From contig JAHEAS010000275.1 of assembly GCA_024642645.1 (NCBI GenBank), forward strand, positions 1 to 5,548: a DNA stretch of 5,548 nt, written 5' to 3'. The notes under the pieces are model-generated. The model was not told where the DNA came from, searched no databases, and was given only the letters and a program-made list of their open reading frames with translations. Source of the DNA: Saprospirales bacterium. GTDB lineage: Bacteria > Bacteroidota > Bacteroidia > Chitinophagales > Saprospiraceae. Below are positions 1 through 5,548 of the stretch, piece by piece. Every line of letters starts with the position of its first letter. Position 1 is the first letter of the stretch. The translations under genes were made by a program, and so were the position numbers.

Positions 1-1
1 G

Positions 2-1090
2 TTTTATGACAAAAACGACTCCCGAAAAGACGGAGCGTTCACCATTTTTTATATGGGTATCAACATTGGTGCGTTTCTCTCACCACTGACCTGTGCCTAT
101 CTTGCGCAGACCATTCACTGGTCACTTGGTTTTTTTGCAGCAGGCATCGGTATGTTGCTCGGGATTCTTGTTTTCTGGAGGAACATGTCGAAGTATGAGG
201 ACAAAGGCAACCCGCCCAACCCTGCTTCGCTCAAGGATGTCATTTTCGCAGGGATGACCAAGCAGTCAATCATCATTTTGAGTGCTTTGCTTTCTATTCC
301 GCTTTTTGCATTCCTCATTGATTATGAACGAATTACGGATATTCTGCTCATCGTGAGTGGCATTGCAGTGCTTGGCTACGTGCTCACCAATGCCTTGAAA
401 GACAACAACCGAGAGGACGGACAACGGATGCTGGTGTTCCTAGCCTTGTTCTTTTTCCACATGATTTTTTGGACCTTGTTTGAGCAAGCAGGTGGCTCTT
501 TGACCATCTTGGCGGATAGGTTTGTGAACAGGCATGGCATACCTGCTGGTCAGTTCCAGTCCTTGAATGCCCTGTTTATCATGCTTTTGGCACCGGTCTT
601 TGCTTGGATTTGGATAAAGCTGTCCAAAGCTGGCAAAGAGCCCCGCACACCTATCAAGTTTTTCTACGGCCTAGTGCAGATAGCCTTGGGCTTTTGGGTC
701 ATGGTCATCGGCGCAAAAAGCGTGCTGGGTGGCGTGAATGCTGGAGCATTGATCCCGGTGATTTACCTCGTCATCATGTACTTGTTGCACACGACTGGTG
801 AACTCAGTATTTCACCCGTTGGCCTTTCTGTCGTAACTAAACTGGCTCCGGCGAGGATGGTTGGCTTCGTGATGGGCGCATGGTTTCTTTCCATTGCATT
901 TGCCCACAAAATAGCTGGTGAACTTGGCAAAGCCATTGCACAACCCACAGAAGGTGGCGATGCGGCCGCCGCACTTGGGTCATTTGTGGATGTTTACATG
1001 ACTTGGGGTGTTTACATTACGCTTGCAGCCGCTGCATTGCTGTTGGTAATTTCACCTATTTTGAAAAAATGGATGCACGGGATCCAGTAA
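2..1090 (+). CDS. POT/PTR2-family proton-coupled oligopeptide transporter, C-terminal part (5' end outside window)
   Basis: Inner-membrane symporter of the major facilitator superfamily that takes up di- and tripeptides with protons. The frame is open from base 2, so the ATG at 53 is internal; 362 residues are visible, and roughly the first quarter (TM1 to about TM4, with the ExxER motif) is missing. Residues 13-25 (FTIFYMGINIGAF) match the second PTR2 signature. Two extra helices, about residues 88-108 and 112-132, fit the HA/HB pair that bacterial members carry between TM6 and TM7. FEQAGGS (160-166) is the TM7 motif, and GELSISPVGLS (266-276) is the TM10 motif with its conserved glutamate. 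A final helix (about 335-352) precedes a short basic tail, so the C-terminus is complete. It stands alone and is followed by a strong terminator. The family is certain; the exact peptide range cannot be read from sequence. Confidence 0.95.
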   Translation, partial: FYDKNDSRKDGAFTIFYMGINIGAFLSPLTCAYLAQTIHWSLGFFAAGIGMLLGILVFWRNMSKYEDKGNPPNPASLKDVIFAGMTKQSIIILSALLSIPLFAFLIDYERITDILLIVSGIAVLGYVLTNALKDNNREDGQRMLVFLALFFFHMIFWTLFEQAGGSLTILADRFVNRHGIPAGQFQSLNALFIMLLAPVFAWIWIKLSKAGKEPRTPIKFFYGLVQIALGFWVMVIGAKSVLGGVNAGALIPVIYLVIMYLLHTTGELSISPVGLSVVTKLAPARMVGFVMGAWFLSIAFAHKIAGELGKAIAQPTEGGDAAAALGSFVDVYMTWGVYITLAAAALLLVISPILKKWMHGIQ

Positions 1091-1147
1091 TCAAAGAAAA
1101 GAGTATCTGAAACCAGCCTGCTTTTTGGTTGATTTTATGAACAAACT

Positions 1148-1184
1148 AAAAGCCCTCCACCCGTTGAACAGGTGGAGGGCTTTT
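1148..1184 (+). terminator. Rho-independent terminator after the peptide transporter
   Basis: A perfect GC-rich stem of 11 bp (AGCCCTCCACC at 1151-1161 pairing with 1171-1181) encloses a 9-base loop. Three further A-T pairs (1148-1150 with 1182-1184) extend it, and a T-rich run (1181-1185) follows. It lies 57 bases after the transporter stop codon. The A-tract before the stem could give some termination on the other strand, but the only gene approaching from that side is far away. Confidence 0.93.
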
Positions 1185-1199
1185 TATTAATATTTTGAA

Positions 1200-1655
1200 A
1201 TGGAAAATTTGCCAAACTCAAAAACCAACGACTTCCAACAGCTTCAAATCATGCATGGCGCATTGATGGTGGGTGCAATCTTGGTTAGTATTATGCTTGG
1301 TTTTATGATGTCGGGAGATGGAGCAGTTGCTGATTTCAAGGGCTTGACAAGCCGGATGCTCCAGATAGCTGCCATCGTGATGGTCGTTGAAATAGCATTG
1401 TCTTTCCTGCTTTGGCAAAACCGTCAATCCAGTATTCCAATCACCAATGACCAAGCTGAAAAATGGATGCACTACCGGAGTTCCTGTATCCTTCGGTGGG
1501 CCTGCCTCGAAGGCGGTATACTCATTTGTGTGGTACTATCTTTTTTAGAACAAAACCCTGCTGGGCTTTCCATTGCGGCGGTGGGCTTGGTGTTCCTTTT
1601 CCTCGCTCGGCCTTCTAAGGAATTCGTTGAGGAGCACTATGGCATAAAGGTTTGA
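1200..1655 (+). CDS. Small four-helix integral membrane protein of unknown function
   Basis: A 151-residue protein with four predicted membrane helices at about 19-38, 52-72, 97-116 and 121-137. The soluble stretches are a short N-terminal tail, a polar loop at 73-96, and a C-terminal tail starting with RPSKEF (138-143). The pattern Y-R-x-x-x-I-L-R-W-A-x-L-E-G (92-105) before helix 3, followed by an Arg-Pro-Ser-Lys tail, resembles uncharacterised membrane proteins I remember from Bacteroidota; that link is recollection, not a search. No catalytic or metal-binding motif is visible. ATG 1200 gives a natural cytoplasmic lead-in, but no Shine-Dalgarno is present, and ATG 1251 (Met18) would remove most of that lead-in while keeping helix 1. 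The gene starts 15 bases after a strong terminator hairpin, so its promoter position is puzzling. It converges on the next gene with a 39-base gap. Confidence 0.8.
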   Translation: MENLPNSKTNDFQQLQIMHGALMVGAILVSIMLGFMMSGDGAVADFKGLTSRMLQIAAIVMVVEIALSFLLWQNRQSSIPITNDQAEKWMHYRSSCILRWACLEGGILICVVLSFLEQNPAGLSIAAVGLVFLFLARPSKEFVEEHYGIKV

Positions 1656-1667
1656 AGCCAGTTTTCC

Positions 1668-1679
1668 ATCGCTAGCGAT
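1668..1679. repeat. Perfect 12-bp palindrome between convergent genes
   Basis: ATCGCTAGCGAT reads the same on both strands and sits in the 39-base gap between two converging genes. Only three further A-T pairs (1662-1664 with 1683-1685) are possible after a mismatched stretch, and no T-run follows on either strand, so it is not a standard terminator. It may be a protein-binding site, a dispersed palindromic element, or chance. Confidence 0.45.
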
Positions 1680-1682
1680 ACC

Positions 1683-1703
1683 AAAAAATTGCTGCTACAA
1701 TTT
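1683..1703 (-). terminator. Possible weak terminator overlapping the stop codon of the 501-residue gene
   Basis: On the minus strand AAATTG (1703-1698) and CAATTT (1691-1686) can form a 6-bp stem around a 6-base loop that contains the TAG stop (1697-1695). Three more T residues follow directly (1685-1683). The stem is short and AT-rich, so termination would be weak. It is listed because no better candidate exists between the two converging genes. Confidence 0.25.
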
Positions 1704-3200
1704 CGTCAAAATGTGGTTCCACAACTTTTCAAAGGGAATCACCTCCAACTCGTTCAACTTGCCACGGTATGAAAACGGATGACTCACCAGGTTCTCATAG
1801 TATTTTTCTGTGTTGGCGACTTCATGAAGCCTAAAATTAGCCTTCAGCACCAGTTGCATCAACTTGATGAATTGCAGCATTCGGTAGTTTTCCATTTCAC
1901 CAAAATACTTTCCGAGGCTTCTTAGGTTGTCTATCGCCTCGGCTGCTTCAGGAAGGGATTTCTTATCCAAGAGGAACAAAAATTGCCCCACCAGCAGGTG
2001 AACAGTGAGCACGCGCAGTTCTTTGGGCATGATGAGGTCGTCTTTCAAAAAACGCTGGAGGCGGAACGTTTTCCCCAACTGCTCCTTCAAACCCTCCATT
2101 TGCCCCAATTGTTTTTCAATGAAATAGTTGAGATAAGCCTCGTAGATGCGCCATTTTTCCCGGGTTTGTGAGTCCAGTTTTTTGAACTTGCTCTGAGACC
2201 TGGCTCGGATGAACACCGCCGCACCATGAATGAAGTTGTCGGTGTGCAATGCCGTCAGCAGGTAATATTCCATGAAGTTGAACCAGACTTCGCTTCCCTC
2301 CTCAAAAATCTGCAAGCTGCGTTCTGCGGTAATTTTGCCATTTTTAAAATCACGCAAATGGAGGTTGGCAGCCATTTTTTTAAGCTGAAAAGTGGCCAGT
2401 TTGTCTTCTTGAAGGTAGTTGGGGTTTTGGTCAATATACTGCTCTGCCTGTGCGCAAATCAACAGCATGTTCTCGTAGTCAGAAAGTAGTTCGTATTGGT
2501 AGGTCCAGACCAGGAACATGTTGTAAAAAACTACTGGAGAGTCGTGTATTTCAGATAAACTCACCAAGGCATCACAATAACCCTGTAATGTTTCCCGTAT
2601 GTCCTCCAACTCTTCGGCAGGCTTGCCATAGGCCATCAGCACCCGTTGGTGCAGCTCTTCCGAACGAATCTCTGCGAGAAAAATTTCCGTGAACTCCTTG
2701 ATATATCCGTCGTATTCCACGAAGGATTTTTCATCGCCAGCGGCTGCTGCGGACTGCCTTAGTATCCGGCTACAGTTGAGGATGATGTCTGAAAATTTGA
2801 AACGCAGCCCGACCAGCAATACTTGCCGTGCCAATTCCTCGGCAGTGGTCGATGCGCCGTTGGACATCAGTATTTTCACCAAGGTCCAGTCACGGTGGCA
2901 GGAAAAATGTGCTCGGTCGTAGCCTGTCACATTTGGCTGAGCTTGGTCAATGAAGAACAAGGTGTTCATCAGCCTTTTGCGGAAACGGGACTTTAGCTGG
3001 CGGTACTTGTCGTGGGTAGGGCTGCAGTTATATAGCAAGGAGGCGGCATCCCGGTCATTCTTGAATCGGTCCGCCATCAGCGCCTCGTAAAATTCCGTGA
3101 ACTTGCTGCTCTTGTTATCAATGGCAGCGCTGTCAAAAATTTCAATTTTCCGTATCTTCTTCTTCGAAATTATCTTGGATACTTCAATTAGGTTCTTCAT
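1695..3200 (-). CDS. All-helical, TPR-like protein of unknown function (Saprospiraceae-type family)
   Basis: A 501-residue soluble protein with no signal peptide or membrane segment, so presumably cytoplasmic. It is rich in Leu, Glu, Lys, Phe and Tyr and reads as a chain of amphipathic helices of about 30-40 residues, as in TPR or other alpha-solenoid proteins, but no canonical TPR consensus stands out. The N-terminus is strongly basic (KKKIRK at 13-18). Residues 35-86 hold an FYEALMADRF segment, then a basic helix (KYRQLKSRFRKRLMNT, 65-80) and the hydrophobic LFFID. The protein ends in an acidic-aromatic motif, LEVIPFEKLW (about 485-494). I recall uncharacterised Saprospiraceae proteins with a similar opening (short phase-like residues, then a YxxLKxRxxxRLxNTLFF helix) and similar ending (EIIPYEDLW); this is memory only. 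ATG 3200 has a weak AGG-containing upstream sequence. No enzyme motif is seen. The gene is alone on its strand, downstream of a strong terminator, so its promoter should lie within 3201-3344. Confidence 0.85.
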   Translation of the reverse strand: MKNLIEVSKIISKKKIRKIEIFDSAAIDNKSSKFTEFYEALMADRFKNDRDAASLLYNCSPTHDKYRQLKSRFRKRLMNTLFFIDQAQPNVTGYDRAHFSCHRDWTLVKILMSNGASTTAEELARQVLLVGLRFKFSDIILNCSRILRQSAAAAGDEKSFVEYDGYIKEFTEIFLAEIRSEELHQRVLMAYGKPAEELEDIRETLQGYCDALVSLSEIHDSPVVFYNMFLVWTYQYELLSDYENMLLICAQAEQYIDQNPNYLQEDKLATFQLKKMAANLHLRDFKNGKITAERSLQIFEEGSEVWFNFMEYYLLTALHTDNFIHGAAVFIRARSQSKFKKLDSQTREKWRIYEAYLNYFIEKQLGQMEGLKEQLGKTFRLQRFLKDDLIMPKELRVLTVHLLVGQFLFLLDKKSLPEAAEAIDNLRSLGKYFGEMENYRMLQFIKLMQLVLKANFRLHEVANTEKYYENLVSHPFSYRGKLNELEVIPFEKLWNHILTKL

Positions 3201-3344
3201 TTACCTGTTAAATTATGGGTTTAGATAGCTAAGTAATGCCGTGCCTTCAATCTGATTTTCTTGATTAGGAGAGAAACCATCATTTCCAAAAACTGTTCCG
3301 CTTCTCGTTTTGTCATGTCACAGCTTTTCTTTCTAAAACCCAAT
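3201..3344 (-). other. Gap expected to hold the promoter of the 501-residue gene; none recognised
   Basis: The terminator at 3345-3391 should isolate the 501-residue gene from the macroglobulin, so its promoter and leader are expected in these 144 bases. I found no convincing Bacteroidota promoter (TTG, then about 20 bases, then TAnnTTTG) on the minus strand. The nearest match, AGTTTTTG at 3294-3287, misses both of the first two conserved bases and has no TTG at the right distance. Confidence 0.3.
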
Positions 3345-3391
3345 AAAAAAAGGGATTCACCGATGAAAGCCACCGATGAGCCCCTTTTTTT
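3345..3391 (-). terminator. Rho-independent terminator of the alpha-2-macroglobulin gene
   Basis: A long hairpin centred on 3368, with seven A-T pairs at the base (3345-3351 with 3385-3391), then GGG-CCC and a longer upper stem. Read as minus-strand RNA, nearly every irregular pair (3355/3381, 3360/3376, 3363/3373, 3366/3370) is a G-U wobble, leaving one A-C mismatch (3356/3380). Read as plus-strand RNA the same positions are A-C mismatches. The asymmetry favours minus-strand termination, which fits its place 24 bases after the macroglobulin stop codon. A seven-U run follows the stem. The upper stem is built from a direct repeat, CACCGATGA (3358-3366 and 3371-3379). Confidence 0.85.
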
Positions 3392-3415
3392 AGCATAAAA
3401 ATACCTCACACTCTC

Positions 3416-5548
3416 TCACTCTTTTACAATCACAACCCGTTCCGGCTTGCTCCATGTCACCGCATCGTTCGAGTAGTAGAGCCAAGCCGCCGAGGCTGGT
3501 GCCTCATACTCTCCCGGTACATCCGCTTTCAGGTCTAGGTTCAAGTTTTTTACTTCGCCTGCCTCCATGCCCCGGAAGTAGAAAACCACATAGCTGTCCT
3601 TTATTTCATAAAAATCGAACAGCTTCCGCTCCGACATCTCCTTCAACTGCCAAGGCTGTATGCTCAGTCCTGCTGGAATGCCCACGATGGCAATCGGGTT
3701 TGGCACTGCTTCGGTACTTTTGTTGGTCAATGTCGTGCTTAACCGTGCCGTTCCGCCCAAACTCAAAACTCGAAACTCGTCACTCAAAACTGTTTTAAGC
3801 GCCAGTTTGCAATCGGGATGGCTGTACGGTAGCGTCGTGGAATATTTTACCGAAAGGTCGTAGGGTAGTGCATCGCCATTGGCAAATTTCACCTTCACTT
3901 CATTTTTTCCTTCGGTAAAATATTGCTCCAAACCGTTAAAAGTCAGTGCACTGTGTTCGTCAGCAGTAAACTGCTGACTGCCTGCGGATTTGCTATTCAC
4001 GAAGAGCTGCACCTCGCCGCCCATGCTCTTTTTTAGGTTTCTTGCATTCGCAACAAGCGCTTTTAGGGCTAGCACCGTCCCCTGCGTAGAGCCGAAGCCG
4101 TACTGCGTTTTTGCGCCAGCAAGATAGGTGACTGCCCTGTTCACGACTGCCATTTCAGCGCCAGAAGCGCCGCCTTCCGCTGCATCGGCATTGGCCAAAA
4201 ATGCAAGCGTGGCGAGGGCGGTCGTTTCCACGGTCAAGTTCTTTCCGGTGCTGTGGGTCATGCTCATCGTTTTACCAGTCCAGCTTCCATCCACCGCTTG
4301 GTTTTTTGATAAAATGGCCAGCATCTCCTCCGCCCGGCGGTCGTTCAAATTCAACAGCGACTTGGCGGCCAGCGACACGATGTACGGGTCTTGCGTCTCA
4401 CGGGCATCGGCCAGGGTTTTGGCCATTTCTGTGGCCACGTTTTGCCCGTAGCCAGCCTCGGTCATTGCCCAAGTGATGTAGGCATTGCTGACCGGGTTCG
4501 GCTGCTGCCAACTGTGAGAAGCTTGCTTGCTGGCCAGCCAGCCGCCCTTGCCGTCCCGCCGGGTGAGCAGCCATTTGGCCGTACGGTCAATCAAATCCTG
4601 CTCCACTGGGTACACCGATTTCATGTCTAGGAACTCCATCAGGCCGTAGGCAGTGAGTGCCTCGTGGGCAGGTGGCGAGGCGAACCAGTCGAAGCCGCCA
4701 CCGGGTATTTCGAAAGTCAAAAGGCGCTTGTAGCCGAAGTCGAGGAAGGTGTTTGCCTGCTTTTCCAGTTCGGGGTTGGCATTGCCAGTTGTTTTCAAAA
4801 GATTGATTACTAAAATGTTTGGGTAGTTCGAACTGCTCGTTTGCTCGAAACATCCACCCGGCTGCCGCAACATCCGCTCCATGCCGGTAGTCAAGTCACT
4901 TAGCACGCTGGGGTGGACGGTGAACGTTGCCGAAAGACTGCCTTCCACGACGTCCTTCACAGTAACGTTGAAGGTTTTTTCCCGCTCGTTCCCCCCAAAA
5001 ACAAGGTCAACGGGGAAGCCACGGGGCTGCACTTTCAGCGCCTGCGTGAAGGCGTCTGACTGGTTTTCAGCCTCAAATTTTACTTGCATTTCACCGCTTT
5101 TTGCGCCCAGCGCAATTTCGTACTCGGGGTAAATGGTCGTGCTTTCGCCAGGCTTTAGCGTCAGGGTTTCGGACTGGTTTTTTAACGAAGAAAAACCAAT
5201 GGGCATCTCGATGGAGAGTTTGCCCGTCAGGGTTTTGTCCGTGTTGTTCGTCAGTGCCAGCGGGAAGGCCAAGCGGTCGCCTGTGAGCAGGTTCACGGGC
5301 GCTTTCACGTCCATGCTGAATGGCATCTGCGTAAAAAACCGGTGTTCGCTGCGCCCGATTTCACCGCCTGTTGAAATACCTTCCACTGTCGCCCGGAAGG
5401 TGCTGATGGCGTCTGTGTTGTAGAATTCGACGGTGGCTTTGCCGTTCCTGCCAACTTCGAGTTTTGGGGCGAAGAAGACGGTTTTGCGGAAATCATCTCG
5501 GATTTCGGATTTCGGATTTCGGATTTCGGATTGGTCGTCGTACTTGGG
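3416..5548 (-). CDS. Bacterial alpha-2-macroglobulin with intact thioester, C-terminal 710 residues (5' end outside window)
   Basis: An envelope protease trap: in this family cleavage of a bait region triggers collapse around the protease and covalent capture through an internal thioester. The frame is open to the window edge, so the GTG at 5386 is not the start (residues here count from the edge). Residues 6-17 are a heptanucleotide-encoded repeat. MG7 begins at DDFRKTVFFAP (18-28), with a typical NGKATVEFYNTDAISTFRATVEG run to about 57. The thioester domain carries PGGCFEQTSS (Cys233, Gln236 forming the bond), then GGGFDWF and HEALTAYG, and a histidine (His345) where complement C3/C4B has its catalytic one. 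A CUB-like segment (about 505-575) and the receptor-binding-like MG8 domain (about 580-710, with GIPAGLS, QLKEM, DFYE, APASAAWLYY) complete it. No C-terminal membrane anchor is seen. Signal peptide, MG1-MG6 and most of the bait region lie outside. A strong terminator follows, so no gene is co-transcribed downstream. It looks richer in G+C than the 501-residue gene. Confidence 0.95.
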   Translation of the reverse strand, partial: PKYDDQSEIRNPKSEIRDDFRKTVFFAPKLEVGRNGKATVEFYNTDAISTFRATVEGISTGGEIGRSEHRFFTQMPFSMDVKAPVNLLTGDRLAFPLALTNNTDKTLTGKLSIEMPIGFSSLKNQSETLTLKPGESTTIYPEYEIALGAKSGEMQVKFEAENQSDAFTQALKVQPRGFPVDLVFGGNEREKTFNVTVKDVVEGSLSATFTVHPSVLSDLTTGMERMLRQPGGCFEQTSSSNYPNILVINLLKTTGNANPELEKQANTFLDFGYKRLLTFEIPGGGFDWFASPPAHEALTAYGLMEFLDMKSVYPVEQDLIDRTAKWLLTRRDGKGGWLASKQASHSWQQPNPVSNAYITWAMTEAGYGQNVATEMAKTLADARETQDPYIVSLAAKSLLNLNDRRAEEMLAILSKNQAVDGSWTGKTMSMTHSTGKNLTVETTALATLAFLANADAAEGGASGAEMAVVNRAVTYLAGAKTQYGFGSTQGTVLALKALVANARNLKKSMGGEVQLFVNSKSAGSQQFTADEHSALTFNGLEQYFTEGKNEVKVKFANGDALPYDLSVKYSTTLPYSHPDCKLALKTVLSDEFRVLSLGGTARLSTTLTNKSTEAVPNPIAIVGIPAGLSIQPWQLKEMSERKLFDFYEIKDSYVVFYFRGMEAGEVKNLNLDLKADVPGEYEAPASAAWLYYSNDAVTWSKPERVVIVKE
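3758..3792 (-). repeat. Degenerate heptanucleotide array, five units, inside the macroglobulin C-terminal domain
   Basis: On the plus strand five consecutive 7-bp units start at 3758, 3765, 3772, 3779 and 3786. Three fit NAAACTC exactly apart from the first base; the fourth (GTCACTC) has two further changes and the fifth (AAAACTG) one. On the coding strand the unit is GAGTTTN, giving residues 586-597 (TVLSDEFRVLSL) at the start of MG8, between the CKLALK strand and GGTARLSTTLTN. It shows the same unit length and copy number as the array at 5499-5533. Confidence 0.6.
5499..5533 (-). repeat. Near-perfect heptanucleotide tandem array, five units, in the macroglobulin bait-region position
   Basis: Four exact copies of CGGATTT (5499-5526) and a fifth with one change (CGGATTG, 5527-5533). 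The coding strand is AAATCCG repeated, which in any frame reads the same cyclic heptapeptide (Lys-Ser-Glu-Ile-Arg-Asn-Pro); the opposite strand is also free of stop codons in all frames. Here it encodes residues 6-17, QSEIRNPKSEIR, immediately before MG7. The reading frame passes through it intact. Confidence 0.92.

Noticed and set aside
53..55. ATG as the start of the peptide transporter
   Set aside because: Codons from base 2 onward are in frame and encode the first half of the PTR2 signature (FTIFYMG), so the Met is internal.
1111..1130. Small hairpin AACCA/TGGTT before the transporter terminator
   Set aside because: Five base pairs around a ten-base loop is within chance expectation, and no T-run follows.
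1191..1197. TATTTTG as a -7 promoter box for ATG 1200
   Set aside because: It is one base shorter than TAnnTTTG, lies 3 bases before the ATG, and the nearest upstream TTG (1164-1166) is too far away, inside the terminator loop.
1983..2922. Plus-strand open frames opposite the 501-residue gene
   Set aside because: They are antisense shadows of a long, well-composed coding frame, and none has a start context or family resemblance.
3221..3409. A 62-codon minus-strand frame, or its last 31 codons from ATG 3316, between the macroglobulin and the 501-residue gene
   Set aside because: The first third translates the terminator hairpin and its A/T runs, and the start lies directly after the macroglobulin stop. 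The 31-codon version (MTKREAEQF...) has plausible composition and sits 20 bases before the next gene, so a leader peptide cannot be excluded, but there is no ribosome site, promoter or known family to support it.
4128..4630. Several plus-strand open frames opposite the thioester domain, and a minus-strand frame at 4587-4853
   Set aside because: They lie fully inside the macroglobulin coding sequence in other frames, in a GC-rich stretch poor in stop codons, and their translations are low in recognisable motifs and rich in Arg, Ser and Pro.
5384..5386. GTG as the translation start of the macroglobulin
   Set aside because: The frame continues open to the window edge, and the 54 residues before it contain the conserved MG7 opening (DFRKTVFFAP and NGKATVEF), so the GTG encodes an internal valine.
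5499..5533. The heptamer array as a CRISPR array or recombination site
   Set aside because: Units are only 7 bp, contiguous without spacers and within an open reading frame.

Overview
The window looks like chromosomal DNA of a free-living Bacteroidota bacterium, most likely from the Saprospiria (Haliscomenobacter/Lewinella-type) lineage. That placement is an inference. It rests on the POT-type peptide transporter, a thioester-containing alpha-2-macroglobulin of the type I associate with Bacteroidota, a 501-residue all-helical protein resembling a family I remember from Saprospiraceae, and starts without clear Shine-Dalgarno sites. No rRNA, tRNA, CRISPR array, transposase or phage gene was seen.

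Layout. Bases 2-1090 (+) encode the C-terminal three quarters of a proton-coupled oligopeptide transporter, closed by a strong rho-independent terminator (1148-1184). Only 15 bases after that hairpin a small four-helix membrane protein of unknown function begins (1200-1655, +). It converges on a 501-residue TPR-like protein of unknown function (1695-3200, -). A 215-base gap (3201-3415) holds a strong terminator (3345-3391) for the last gene. That gene, an alpha-2-macroglobulin (3416 to the window edge, -), is cut at its 5' end; 710 residues are visible, running from the end of the presumed bait region through MG7, the thioester domain and the C-terminal receptor-binding-like domain.

How they may work together. 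The window is not one operon. It holds four separately oriented units: nutrient (peptide) uptake, a small membrane protein, a lineage-type helical protein, and an envelope protease trap. No shared pathway is evident.

The most unusual structure is a pair of heptanucleotide tandem arrays inside the macroglobulin reading frame, each exactly five units (35 bp). One is nearly perfect and lies just before MG7, where animal macroglobulins carry the protease bait region. The other is degenerate and lies in the C-terminal domain. A 7-bp unit cannot change copy number by one without shifting frame, yet the near-perfect unit is open in all six frames. The array could therefore serve as a phase-variation switch or as raw material for bait-region evolution.
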